Origin: Halieaceae bacterium
GTDB lineage: Bacteria; Pseudomonadota; Gammaproteobacteria; Pseudomonadales; Halieaceae
Direction of reading: 5' to 3'
DNA length: 64,000 nt
NCBI GenBank assembly: GCA_902623175.1
Contig: CACNSR010000009.1
Coordinates: 1-64,000, forward strand
The notes beneath the pieces were generated by a model, which was not told the DNA's origin, did no database searches, and saw only the letters and a program-made list of their open reading frames with translations. A program made the position numbers and the translations under genes. Shown here piece after piece: positions 13,342-22,132 of this stretch. Position 1 is the first letter of the stretch, and each line of letters begins with the position of its first letter.

Positions 13342-14706
13342 ATGGCGTCCCGCGGCGAAGTCACTGCTCTCGACTACACGGCTACCCTCGCGGGGTGGGC
13401 GGAGCAATTTTCCGATTTACCCGGCTTTGTCTACCTCGACAGCGGCACCAGTGGGGATGGCGCCGAATTCGAGGTAGTGACGGCTCTGCCCACCGTCACT
13501 CATCGGTTGCAAGATTATTCGGCAAACCTGGACGACTGGATGACCGCACTAGAGGCGGATTTGCACACCGCCTGCGCGCAGAGCGTTATTGTGGGCACAT
13601 CAGCATGCTTTACCGGGTGTGTGGCCATCGGCAGCCTAGACTACGACGCCCCTGCTGGCAGCCTTAGAGCTCAAGATGAGCCCAAGTCCCGAACCATGGC
13701 GGGGATTTATCACTGGCTGCTGGTCACCCATCGCAGCAGTCAGACTACCGAGCTACTGATCCATCCCGATTGCCCGGCAGTGACCCGACAACGTATCACT
13801 TCACTACTTGAAACCAAGCCAACCGCTGTACCCGCGGGCTTTCATCTCGCGGAGCACTTTCGCCCCATCATCAGCAAAACCCAGTATCAGGCGCACATTG
13901 GTCGCATTCAGGACTACATTCTGGCCGGGGACTGCTATCAGGTAAATTATGCGCAGCGCTTTGAAGCGGCCCTCGAAGGCGACGCCTGGTCGGCCTACCG
14001 GTATGTTAGAACGCTTCTGGCCGGCGACTTCTCGGGTTTTTTACGCACGGCAGAAGACCACACGATTCTCTCACTCTCCCCGGAGCGCTTCCTTAAGATT
14101 CATCAAGGCACGGTCACATCGCAACCCATCAAGGGTACGGCGCCCAGGCATAGCGACCCCGAGCAAGACGCAGCGCTGGCAAAAGCGCTTATGAACTCCG
14201 AGAAGGATCGCGCTGAAAACGTGATGATCACCGACCTGCTGCGCAATGATCTTGGGCAATTCTGTCAAACGGGCAGCGTGAACGTCACCGAGCTGTGTGG
14301 CTTACATAGCTACAACAACGTGCACCACCTAGTCAGCACGGTAGAGGGAAAGCTGGCTCCGGGTGTGAGCGCTGGCGAGATGTTACTTGCCACCTCACCC
14401 GGCGGCTCGATTACCGGAGCCCCGAAAAAACGCGCTGTGGAAATCATTGCTGAATTGGAACCCGCACCCCGGGGCGCTTACTGTGGCTCGCTATTCATCC
14501 TCGGTGGCGATGATTGGCTGCAGAGCAGCATCGCGATCAGAACGTTGGAAGTCACCGGCAACATCGTGCACTGCTGGGGCGGCGGCGGCATAACCGCCAG
14601 CTCTGAGTGGGAAGCGGAGTATCAGGAAACACTCGACAAGGTCGGACCGATTATGGCGGCACTCGAGGAAGCGAATCAGTGCTCGGGTAACTCGATCCCC
14701 TCGTAG
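13342..14706 (+). CDS. pabB: Aminodeoxychorismate synthase component I
   Basis: PabB, 454 residues, of the chorismate-utilising fold. It converts chorismate and ammonia to 4-amino-4-deoxychorismate for folate synthesis, with PabA supplying the ammonia. Family blocks are visible: GDCYQVNYAQRF, LSLSPERFLK, TSQPIKGTAPRH (the PIKGT lysine motif of the PabB group), and SPGGSITGAPKKRAVEII near the C-terminus. The start chosen is the ATG at 13342. It is transcribed divergently from the carboxylase operon, and its 3' end overlaps that of convergent cysB by 31 bp. Confidence 0.92.
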   Translation: MASRGEVTALDYTATLAGWAEQFSDLPGFVYLDSGTSGDGAEFEVVTALPTVTHRLQDYSANLDDWMTALEADLHTACAQSVIVGTSACFTGCVAIGSLDYDAPAGSLRAQDEPKSRTMAGIYHWLLVTHRSSQTTELLIHPDCPAVTRQRITSLLETKPTAVPAGFHLAEHFRPIISKTQYQAHIGRIQDYILAGDCYQVNYAQRFEAALEGDAWSAYRYVRTLLAGDFSGFLRTAEDHTILSLSPERFLKIHQGTVTSQPIKGTAPRHSDPEQDAALAKALMNSEKDRAENVMITDLLRNDLGQFCQTGSVNVTELCGLHSYNNVHHLVSTVEGKLAPGVSAGEMLLATSPGGSITGAPKKRAVEIIAELEPAPRGAYCGSLFILGGDDWLQSSIAIRTLEVTGNIVHCWGGGGITASSEWEAEYQETLDKVGPIMAALEEANQCSGNSIPS

Positions 14707-15650
14707 AGCGCGATGCGATCTGTCAATTTGGCGCGAGACAGCGCTTCTTGCACCAGTTCTCGACCCAGGTGTGGCGCCAGTTCATGAATGAAATCGTGCA
14801 TATAGCCACGGAGAAAGGTGCCCTTTCTGAATCCCAGGCTCGTTACTGAACTCGCAAAAAGGTGTGACACGTCGATTTTGGCGAGATCGGCATCTAGCGG
14901 TGGGTCATAGGCCATACCTGCTATTAAGCCCACACCCAAACCGAGGCGAACGTATGTTTTGATCACATCAGAGTCGACAGCGGTAAAGACGACTCTCGGT
15001 GTGAGCCCGCGATCGTTGAAGGCCTCATCCAGTTTGGAGCGCCCGGTGAAGCCAGTGGTGTAAGTGACGATCGGATGCTCAGCGATCGCCTCGAGTGAGC
15101 AGTGATCGAGGGATATCAGCGGATGCCCTTTGGGGACCACGGCACAGCGATTCCAGCGATAACAGGGGAGCGTTATCAAGCTGGAGAACTGGTTGAGCGC
15201 CTCGGTGGCAATCACAAAGTCGACCTCTCCATCCGCAGCCATCTGCGCAACCTGTGGCGGCGTACCCTGCTTCATGGCCAATGACACGTCGGGATATCGG
15301 GCCATAAACGCCGTGATCACACTTGGCAGTACATACCGCGCTTGGGTGTGAGTGGTCGCAATCGACAGCGTGCCGGCGGTTTCATCGGAGAATTCCTGCG
15401 CGACTTTTTTGATCGAATCTGCCTTTCGTAGGATTTCACCGGCCAAATCTAGAATCACTTCGCCCGCCGGAGTAATGTGCGTGAGATGCTTGCCGCTTCG
15501 GGCGAACACCTCGACGCCAAGCTCATCCTCGAGCAGTCGAATCTGCTTGCTGATACCCGGTTGCGAAGTAAACAGACTCTGCGCGGTAGCGGACACGTTT
15601 AGATCGTGGTGCGCCACCTCCCAGATATATCGCAGCTGCTGCAACTTCAC
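14676..15650 (-). CDS. cysB: LysR-family transcriptional regulator CysB
   Basis: A 324-residue LysR regulator. The N-terminal winged helix (MKLQQLRYIWEVAHHDLNVS, then SQPGISKQIRLLEDELG) is nearly the textbook CysB sequence. The effector domain contains TTHTQARYVLPSVI and KQGTPPQVAQMAADGEVDF, which in CysB bind N-acetylserine or sulfate. It should activate sulfate assimilation genes and repress itself. Its target genes are not in the window, although D-cysteine desulfhydrase lies 2.5 kb away on the same strand. Confidence 0.94.
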   Translation of the reverse strand: MKLQQLRYIWEVAHHDLNVSATAQSLFTSQPGISKQIRLLEDELGVEVFARSGKHLTHITPAGEVILDLAGEILRKADSIKKVAQEFSDETAGTLSIATTHTQARYVLPSVITAFMARYPDVSLAMKQGTPPQVAQMAADGEVDFVIATEALNQFSSLITLPCYRWNRCAVVPKGHPLISLDHCSLEAIAEHPIVTYTTGFTGRSKLDEAFNDRGLTPRVVFTAVDSDVIKTYVRLGLGVGLIAGMAYDPPLDADLAKIDVSHLFASSVTSLGFRKGTFLRGYMHDFIHELAPHLGRELVQEALSRAKLTDRIALYEGIELPEH

Positions 15651-15753
15651 GCTCTAGCGCCTCTCTGGAGCTCCTGAATCCTCTCAAACCTTACTCCCCT
15701 TTTTTGCGGGTGACTAGGAAGAAGGAATAAACCTGCGATTTCTTATAAGCAAA

Positions 15754-16656
15754 TCAGTCTAAGTTAGCGGCGCCATGGGGTACGTGCCCGGTAGGCACAT
15801 GGCCGGCTGCATCGTTGCAGTGCACCTGCTGGTCGTCAAAAAATACATCAGCCCTAAAGGCCTTCAGGAACTCTGTTTTGGTCAGGCCGCCCAAAAATAT
15901 CGATTCATCGATACGCACGTCCCACGCCCGCAGAGTTCTGATGACCCGCTCATGAGCCGGTGCGGAGCGCGCCGTCACTAGCGCCGTACGAATGGGCGGA
16001 TGGTTGGCGGGTAGCGCTTGTTGCAGTCGCTGCAATGAGGCCAAAAAGTTCTTGAACGGTCCTCCCATAAGGGGCTGTTTCCGCGCGGCATACTCATTGG
16101 CGGCAAAAGCGTCCAGTCCGTCGCGCTTATAAATCTGCTCTGCCTCGTCTGAGAACAGCACGGCGTCCCCGTCAAAGGCGAAGCGCAACTGATCATCTTC
16201 GGTTGCGGCGGTGGCGTTGGACACCAGGGTAGCCGCTGCCACACCGTTATCTAGTGCAACACGCACATCACCGCCCTCTGCGGAGAGAAATAACTGGCAA
16301 CCAAAGGCTTCAATATAACGCCACGGTGGCTCTCCACCGCAAAAAGCCGCACGCGTAATCTTCAACCCGTGGTGCTCGATAGAGTTGAACACACGCAAAC
16401 CGGTATCCGCACTGTTACGAGAGAGCAGTATTACCTCGATGCCCAGCGAGTCGGGAAGCTGGCTGTTGAGAGCCAGTAACTTCTTAACCATGGGGAAGGC
16501 CTGCCCGGGCTCGAGCGTGTCGTCCTCTTTTTCTATCTGATACTCAGAATAGGCGTCCAGGCCGTCCTTCTCAAAAATGCGATGCGCGTCGTCAAGGTTG
16601 AACAATGCCCGCGACGAGATCGCTATCACCAGCTTTTGCGCACCGGTTTCTGTCAC
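15754..16656 (-). CDS. 5'-nucleotidase (PF06189-type cytosolic family)
   Basis: A 300-residue HAD-like 5'-nucleotidase of the bacterial cytosolic type. The conserved segments are VIAISSRALFNLDDAHRIFE at the N-terminus, VILLSRNSADTGLRVFNSI in the middle, LRFAFDGDAVLFSDEAE as the acid motif, and DVFFDDQQVHC near the end. It would hydrolyse nucleoside monophosphates. It lies 5 bp downstream of the symporter gene on the same strand, so the two are probably one transcript. Substrate preference cannot be read from the sequence. Confidence 0.85.
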   Translation of the reverse strand: MTETGAQKLVIAISSRALFNLDDAHRIFEKDGLDAYSEYQIEKEDDTLEPGQAFPMVKKLLALNSQLPDSLGIEVILLSRNSADTGLRVFNSIEHHGLKITRAAFCGGEPPWRYIEAFGCQLFLSAEGGDVRVALDNGVAAATLVSNATAATEDDQLRFAFDGDAVLFSDEAEQIYKRDGLDAFAANEYAARKQPLMGGPFKNFLASLQRLQQALPANHPPIRTALVTARSAPAHERVIRTLRAWDVRIDESIFLGGLTKTEFLKAFRADVFFDDQQVHCNDAAGHVPTGHVPHGAANLD

Positions 16657-16661
16657 GAGCG

Positions 16662-18026
16662 TTAGATCGATTCCGCCGACGCACCGCGTCGACTGAAGTA
16701 GCTGCGCGATAACTGCAAGACAACGGGAGACAGCAACAGCAAGGCGATAAGGTTGGGGATCGCCATAAAGGCATTGAGCGTATCGGCAACCAACCAGATC
16801 AACCCCAAGTCAGTGCCGGCACCCACCGGTATCGCTAATACCCAGAGAATTCGGAATGGCAGGATACCTTTGGTGCCGAAAAGATAAACCACACAGCGCT
16901 CTCCATAAAATGACCAGCCGATCATGGTGGTCGTGGCAAACAGCACCACCCCGAGGGTCACTACCAGCTCGCCTCCTGGCAAAGCAGAGCCAAACGCAGA
17001 CGCGGTCAAGCTTGCGCCAGATACGCCCGACTCAAGCACACCAGTCAACATAATCACTAAACCGGTCATCGTGCAGACCACGATAGTGTCGATAAAGGTT
17101 CCGAGCATGGCCACGAGCCCCTGCTCTACCGGCTCGTTGGTTTTGGCGGCAGCGTGTGCGATCGGCGCACTGCCGAGTCCCGCCTCGTTGGAAAATATTC
17201 CGCGGGCCACACCAAAACGGATTGCCGCCCAGACCGTTGCGCCGGCAAAGCCACCTGCGGCAGACGCACCGTTAAACGCGTTGTCGATAATGGTCGTAAG
17301 CGCACCGGGCACTTCCTCCATGTGCAAGCCAATAACAATCAAGCTCATGAGAACATAAGCAATCGCCATGGTCGGCACTATGGCGCTGGCGGTGGCGGCG
17401 ATTCGCTGAATCCCGCCGAGAATGACCGCTCCGACGACAACCATCAAAACGCCGCCGGTCAACGCCCAGGGAACCTGAAATTGGTCTCCCAGCACCTGCG
17501 CGACTGAGTTGGATTGAACCGTATTCGCCAGTCCAAAGCCCGCCATGCTGCCAAACAAAGCAAAGGCCGCGCCCAACAGCGCATAACGCGGGCCTAGCCC
17601 GTTGCGGATGTAATACATCGGGCCACCGCTGTAGCCGCCCCTATCATCCTGCTCGCGGTACCGGACCGCCAGCACGGCTTCGGCATACTTCATTGCCATG
17701 CCAAACAAAGCTGTCAGCCACATCCAAAACAGCGCACCCGGCCCGCCAAGGGTGATCGCCGTCGCCACGCCAGCGATGTTGCCTGTGCCTATGGTCGCAC
17801 TGAGGGAGGTCATCAGTGCCCTGAAGGGCGGAATGTCGCCCTCGCCCTGACCCTTGAATCCGCCCAGCAGAAGTCTGAAAGCAAATCCTAGGCGTCTCCA
17901 GGTCAAAAACCCCAAACCAAGGGTCAGGAAAATACCGGTGCCGAGGAGCAGCACCTGCATGGGAACGCCCCAGGCCCAAGCATTGATTTCAACGATAAAG
18001 GCTTCCATTGCGTCCATTTCGCTCAC
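16662..18026 (-). CDS. agcS: Alanine/glycine:cation symporter (AgcS family)
   Basis: A 454-residue inner-membrane symporter with about 11 hydrophobic segments. It is expected to take up alanine or glycine with Na+. The family signature ATIGTGNIAGVATAITLGGPGALFW (split here by TM2) is evident near residue 78-100, and GGPMYYIRNGLG and GLGSAPIAHAAAKT mark later conserved loops. Length and topology are ordinary for AgcS. It precedes the 5'-nucleotidase gene. Confidence 0.92.
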   Translation of the reverse strand: MSEMDAMEAFIVEINAWAWGVPMQVLLLGTGIFLTLGLGFLTWRRLGFAFRLLLGGFKGQGEGDIPPFRALMTSLSATIGTGNIAGVATAITLGGPGALFWMWLTALFGMAMKYAEAVLAVRYREQDDRGGYSGGPMYYIRNGLGPRYALLGAAFALFGSMAGFGLANTVQSNSVAQVLGDQFQVPWALTGGVLMVVVGAVILGGIQRIAATASAIVPTMAIAYVLMSLIVIGLHMEEVPGALTTIIDNAFNGASAAGGFAGATVWAAIRFGVARGIFSNEAGLGSAPIAHAAAKTNEPVEQGLVAMLGTFIDTIVVCTMTGLVIMLTGVLESGVSGASLTASAFGSALPGGELVVTLGVVLFATTTMIGWSFYGERCVVYLFGTKGILPFRILWVLAIPVGAGTDLGLIWLVADTLNAFMAIPNLIALLLLSPVVLQLSRSYFSRRGASAESI

Positions 18027-18131
18027 ACAAAATTACTCGATGAGCATATCAGTGCATGACGCGCCCTGACCATCGTGAGCCCGAAAACCAGGGTTCCCTC
18101 AGTAACGGAGACGCCCTACTTTCCGCCGCCA

Positions 18132-19151
18132 TCAGCTTGCCGCGGATGCAACACCCATTAACTGGTTTTCGTGGGCGAACAATCCGAACACGCCTCCGGT
18201 GTGAACAAAGATGATGTCGTCGACGTCCCGGTAAAAACCCTCACGGAGATCGGCCAGCAATCCATGAAACGCCTTGCCGGTGTATACGGGGTCAAGCACA
18301 ACACCCTCCAATCGGATCAACTCGGCGATCAATTCGTAAACCGACACATCAGCGAGGCCATACCCAGGGCCCACTGAGTGATCGCGCGTCTTGGGCGATA
18401 AATCTATTCTGGGCAGCTGCGGCCAGCGCGCCAGCGAAGCCTGCCAGTCGTGGGCAACCCGCCGATTAAACCAGTCAGCATCGTCGCAAACAGCATACGC
18501 CACTACATCGAGCGGCAGATCGAACATCGCCACTCCCGCAGTCAGTCCGGTTTGCGTACCCGCTGAACCCGTGGCCAACGTAAGCGCCGCGCGCTGTATG
18601 CCGTGCTCATTGAGATCACTGCGCAGCTCTTCAGTCGCAGCAATGTAACCCCAGATACCCAGGCTGTCGCTTCCTCCAGTCGGAATCATCAGCGCTGGGC
18701 GCCCTGCCCCGGCAAATTCCGACTCGAGCCGCGCGTAAAGCGCCTTTAACTGGGTGGCCCATTCTCTGGCCGGTAAAATCTCAAAGGTAGCCCCTGCCAG
18801 CTGATCGAGCAGAAAATTACCGGTGTTTTGCTCTGGCTCGCCATCGGCACGCAGCACCAGATGACAATAGAGTCCCAACTGTGCGGCGACCAACGCAGTC
18901 GCCCGGCAATGATTGCTCTGCACACCACCGCAGGTAACGAGGGTCTGAAAGCCGTGCTCCAGTGCGTGTGCGGCAATAAACTCCAATTTACGGATTTTGT
19001 TGCCAGTTAATGTAGCGCCCGTCAGATCATCCCGCTTCATCCAGAGTCTTTTACCGGCACCCCATTTATCCGAGGCACGCGACAAAAACTGCAACGGGGT
19101 GGGAATCCGCGCCAAGTCAAGGCGCGGTGGATACTTAATCGGACTCAACAC
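18132..19151 (-). CDS. dcyD: D-cysteine desulfhydrase / ACC deaminase-family PLP enzyme
   Basis: A 339-residue fold-type II PLP enzyme. The motif GATLTGNKIRKLEF carries the PLP lysine, and LVTCGGVQSNHCRATA is the family's hallmark substrate-binding block. MIPTGGSDSLGIWGY is the phosphate-binding stretch. DcyD converts D-cysteine to pyruvate, sulfide and ammonia; ACC deaminases share the fold, and the sequence alone does not fully separate the two. The start overlaps the yajC stop by 17 bp on the same strand, so translation may be coupled. Confidence 0.85.
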   Translation of the reverse strand: MLSPIKYPPRLDLARIPTPLQFLSRASDKWGAGKRLWMKRDDLTGATLTGNKIRKLEFIAAHALEHGFQTLVTCGGVQSNHCRATALVAAQLGLYCHLVLRADGEPEQNTGNFLLDQLAGATFEILPAREWATQLKALYARLESEFAGAGRPALMIPTGGSDSLGIWGYIAATEELRSDLNEHGIQRAALTLATGSAGTQTGLTAGVAMFDLPLDVVAYAVCDDADWFNRRVAHDWQASLARWPQLPRIDLSPKTRDHSVGPGYGLADVSVYELIAELIRLEGVVLDPVYTGKAFHGLLADLREGFYRDVDDIIFVHTGGVFGLFAHENQLMGVASAAS

Positions 19152-19476
19152 CGACAGATTTTAGCGTGCCTTTGGGCAGAACCGAAGTAACGTGGATCTT
19201 CTGGAATTTCAGTTCGACGTTGTTGCCGACGGACAACAGGAGATAGTTGGCGTCCAGCCCGCTGATCTTGCCCAACATACCAGAGGATAACGCAACCTCG
19301 TCGCCTTTCTTGAGCGCTGACACCATCGCCGTATGTTCTTTTTGACGCTTTCTTTGAGGCCGAATGGTTGTGAAGTACATAAACAGCAAAATACCCACCA
19401 TCATCAATGGCAGGAAAAGACCCCCACCCTGAGGCGGTTGGCCTGCTGCCTGAGCATATGCCTGAGGAATTAACAT
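19135..19476 (-). CDS. yajC: Preprotein translocase subunit YajC
   Basis: A 113-residue YajC with one N-terminal membrane helix (residues 20-38, LFLPLMMVGILLFMYFTT) followed by the conserved IRPQRKRQKEHTAMVSAL stretch and a beta-rich cytoplasmic domain. It associates with SecDF-YidC in the inner membrane. In most relatives secD and secF follow yajC; here the next gene on the strand is dcyD, so the usual operon is broken or lies elsewhere. Confidence 0.93.
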   Translation of the reverse strand: MLIPQAYAQAAGQPPQGGGLFLPLMMVGILLFMYFTTIRPQRKRQKEHTAMVSALKKGDEVALSSGMLGKISGLDANYLLLSVGNNVELKFQKIHVTSVLPKGTLKSVGVESD

Positions 19477-19653
19477 GAATCGCTCTCCTATTACGGGGGA
19501 GCCACTCTAAGCCCTGACATCACAGACAACAATACTGCGTTATCACCGAGATGTGGATTCGAGCAATGGATACTCGGAAGAACGCCGCGTATGGTCCCAG
19601 CCGGCAACTGACAAACCGCTCCAAGCAGACCGGATTGTCAGCGGACGATCTTC

Positions 19654-20436
19654 TCACTTGGGCTTTGGTATGGCAAAGTCAATCGTAAGCGGGGCATGGT
19701 CCGAGAATCGCTCGTCGCGATAAATGGACTGGCTTCGACCGGTACCGGCTAAACCGGGCGTGACCAACATGTAGTCCAACCGCCAACCCACGTTATTCGC
19801 CCAGGCTTGGCCACGATTGGACCACCAGGTATACAAATCGGGTTCGTCAGTAATCTCGCGAAAAATGTCCACCCATTTGAGATCATCATAGATCCGGTCT
19901 AGCCAGGCTCGCTCGTGCGGCATGAACCCCGAATTCTTCTGATTGCTGCGCCAGTTCTTGAGATCGATGTTTTGGTGACAGGTATTCCAGTCGCCGCAAA
20001 CGATAAACTCTCGTCGCCTGCGCCTGAGTGCCGCAAGGTGCTCGTAGAAGGGCTCCATAAATCCGTCCTTGCGCGCCTGCGCGACCTCCGATGCTGAGCC
20101 CGATGGCACATACAAAGACACAACGCTGAGGCCGGGGAAATCCACCTGGATGTAGCGTCCCTCAGAATCGACGATTTCCCAATCAAGGCGAGTGATCACT
20201 CTCTGCGGCTTTTGCTTGCAGTAGATGGCGGTGCCCGCATACCCTGGCCGCTCTGCCTGGTTGTAATAACAGTTGTAACCCGTGGGGTGGAAGACCTCGT
20301 TGGTCAGCTGCTCTTCCTTGGCCTTAATCTCTTGAATACACACCACATCGGCTTTTTGCTGTGCGAGCCAGTCGAAAAAACCCTTGCGTGCCGCAGCGCG
20401 GATGCCGTTGGTGTTGCAGGTGATGACTCGATACAT
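19654..20436 (-). CDS. xthA: Exodeoxyribonuclease III (AP endonuclease)
   Basis: A 260-residue EEP-fold nuclease of base excision repair. The active-site blocks are visible: TCNTNGIRAAARKGFFDWL, CIQEIKAKEEQL with the metal-binding Glu, VSLYVPSGSA, CGDWNTCHQNIDLKNW with the catalytic Asp/Asn, and FSDHAPLTIDF with the final Asp-His pair. It should cleave abasic sites and degrade 3' ends. The upstream 400 bp to the divergent formyltransferase gene carries no other gene. Confidence 0.94.
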   Translation of the reverse strand: MYRVITCNTNGIRAAARKGFFDWLAQQKADVVCIQEIKAKEEQLTNEVFHPTGYNCYYNQAERPGYAGTAIYCKQKPQRVITRLDWEIVDSEGRYIQVDFPGLSVVSLYVPSGSASEVAQARKDGFMEPFYEHLAALRRRRREFIVCGDWNTCHQNIDLKNWRSNQKNSGFMPHERAWLDRIYDDLKWVDIFREITDEPDLYTWWSNRGQAWANNVGWRLDYMLVTPGLAGTGRSQSIYRDERFSDHAPLTIDFAIPKPK

Positions 20437-20837
20437 ACGTTGCGCACCGCTCTTGACGCCGATTCGCTAAGCAGTCAAACAAACTCGCGAGCACATGACA
20501 ACATAGAGATTGGAAGATCAAGGAGACGGGGGCCAGAGCCGCGGCGTGGGGATCGTTTTGGTAGGGGGAGCGATGCTCCGAACTGTGTCTTTTTCCCTCG
20601 CGCCGCAACTGTAGGTTAGGCAGGCCGACCCGGGGTGTCCAAGACCAATCCTCTATTTACAGTCGGCTGTTTAGATCGAAACGCTATGACAACACTGCGG
20701 CCCCGACTCGCCCGCTCAAAAGCTGTCGCTATCAGGCTCGGAGCCGCCATTTCTTGACGTTGTCAGTCTCGAAAACCCGCTCCTATACTCCCGACTGACA
20801 TTGCCGAGACTGAAACACTTAAAGTTCTGAGATACCC
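20437..20837. other. Intergenic region between xthA and the formyltransferase gene
   Basis: Four hundred bases with divergent genes on each side. The open frames that cross it have no recognisable content and overlap the start of xthA. I see a promoter-like pair near its right end (listed separately) and otherwise nothing I can name. Confidence 0.5.
20760..20789 (+). promoter_or_regulatory. Possible sigma-70 promoter for the formyltransferase gene
   Basis: TTGTCA at 20760 and TATACT at 20784 are separated by 18 bp, 49 bp upstream of the ATG. The -10 box is good and the -35 fair. Prediction only. Confidence 0.4.
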
Positions 20838-21641
20838 GTGCGCATCACCTTCCTCACAAATCGCGATCTCGCGAGCAATTTTGCCCTCAACCAGCTTCTC
20901 CCAAAACTATCAAGCAATCATGAGCTAACCGTCTTTTGCTCGGACAGGGTTGGAAGCAAGCCTGCAGCGCCCGATTTGGCCGCCGCATTGTTTTATGAGC
21001 AAACGCTAGCCCTTGAGCTCCTGTTCCCGGTTATCGATATGCAGCACAAACACGGGGAGTTCCTTACCTTTCGGCGCCTGAACCAGTTCTTGGTTGAGCC
21101 TGTTGCCAGCCTGAATCAACCCAACAGTATTGAAGGACTGGACGACCTAGCCGCCACCGAGCCGGATCTGGTGGTCTCCATCCGTTACGGCTGCATTTTG
21201 GGAGCCGAAGCACTGTCGATACCGACCAAAGGTGCACTCAATCTGCACTCGGGCAGACTCCCCGAGTATCGCGGCGTGATGGCAACTTTTAGAGCCATGC
21301 TGGCCGGTGACAGTAAGCTCTGTAGCACCCTGCACTGGATAGACGACGCAACGATAGATACGGGTAGGATCATCAGCATCCAAAGCCACGATAGAGACCC
21401 GGAACAATGTTATCTGGCCAATGTCATCGGACTCTATCCGGCTGGCTGTGCGGCGATTCTTGAAGTCTTAGATGCGTTTGCGGCGGGCCATGAGCCCAAC
21501 ACATGCCTCCCTGAGCAGACCGGACCCTATTATTCCTTTCCCGATCAAGGAAACCTGGAGGCCTTTACTAAGGCGGGCCATCAGTGGGCAAACCCTAAAT
21601 TCGTCACAGCGCTGCTGTCACGCTATCTGCCCGTTGATTGA
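20838..21641 (+). CDS. Formyltransferase-family protein
   Basis: A 267-residue protein with a methionyl-tRNA-formyltransferase-like catalytic domain. The hallmark ALNLHSGRLPEYRGVMATF contains the His and loop that bind formyl-tetrahydrofolate, and LHWIDDATIDTGRIIS holds the catalytic Asp. The N-terminal MRITFLTNRDLASNFALNQL is the Rossmann-like strand and loop. The C-terminal tRNA-binding domain of Fmt is missing, so it likely formylates a small substrate such as a sugar-nucleotide amine; the substrate is unknown. It is the last gene before the accessory island on the left. Confidence 0.78.
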   Translation: MRITFLTNRDLASNFALNQLLPKLSSNHELTVFCSDRVGSKPAAPDLAAALFYEQTLALELLFPVIDMQHKHGEFLTFRRLNQFLVEPVASLNQPNSIEGLDDLAATEPDLVVSIRYGCILGAEALSIPTKGALNLHSGRLPEYRGVMATFRAMLAGDSKLCSTLHWIDDATIDTGRIISIQSHDRDPEQCYLANVIGLYPAGCAAILEVLDAFAAGHEPNTCLPEQTGPYYSFPDQGNLEAFTKAGHQWANPKFVTALLSRYLPVD

Positions 21642-21848
21642 TGAGCGACGCGCAAAGTTAGGGTTTCGCAATCTTTACCTGGTGCATTTTGCGTGAAACG
21701 GGTCATGATTTACTTCAAGGTATGCTTGCTGAGCTCGGACCTTCAAAGACCGAATCATGGGTCGAACGAAGAAGAATTTAGTTGAAAATGCGTAGATTTA
21801 ACGCCTTGAATTTCTAACTGGCTGATTTGCTCATGCTAAAAACAGTAA

Positions 21849-21916
21849 GGCTGACGGGTCCCGAACCCGCTACCGCCTGAGCCACAATCCGGTGCTCTAC
21901 CTCGTGAGCTACAGCC
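21849..21916 (-). pseudogene. Degenerate tRNA-His(GTG)-like sequence
   Basis: Read on the minus strand this starts GGCTGTAGCTCA and continues with GGTAGAGCACCGGATTGTGG, which is the D-arm and anticodon region of tRNA-His. A T-arm GCGGGTTCGGGACCCG and the acceptor partner GTCAGCC follow. The anticodon stem no longer pairs properly (CCGGA against CTCAGG), the D-loop is altered and the 5' GTG and 3' discriminator/CCA are missing. I therefore call it a pseudogene, not a working tRNA. It lies at the left edge of the accessory island, where a second tRNA-derived attachment site would be expected. Confidence 0.6.
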
Positions 21917-22043
21917 AAGATCCCTGAACTCTGGGGCTTCTGCTCGAAATCCTGGTGGATCAAATCAGGCGGTTCACGCAGACTTTTTAGGGCCTAACCC
22001 GAATATGTGTGAGCCACTCAAGATATAGCGCGGCCCTGTTTGT

Positions 22044-22113
22044 GTACCCCCGGGGGGCCGTAAACGCCTGCCGCTGATACAGATTATCCTGCTGACACAC
22101 TAAAAGCCTGGCT
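22044..22113 (+). repeat. Repeat B, copy 1, with GC hairpin
   Basis: A perfect short hairpin (CCCCC/GGGGG at 22046-22056) is followed by CGTAAACGCCTG and CCGCTGATACAG, then CTGCTGACACAC and TAAAAGC. The same string recurs at 23164 and 54761. This copy has no A repeat after it and stands just downstream of the K+ channel gene. The rest of 21642-22132 holds the tRNA-His remnant and no gene I can see. Confidence 0.75.
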
Positions 22114-22132
22114 TATAATGCAAGTCCATTCG

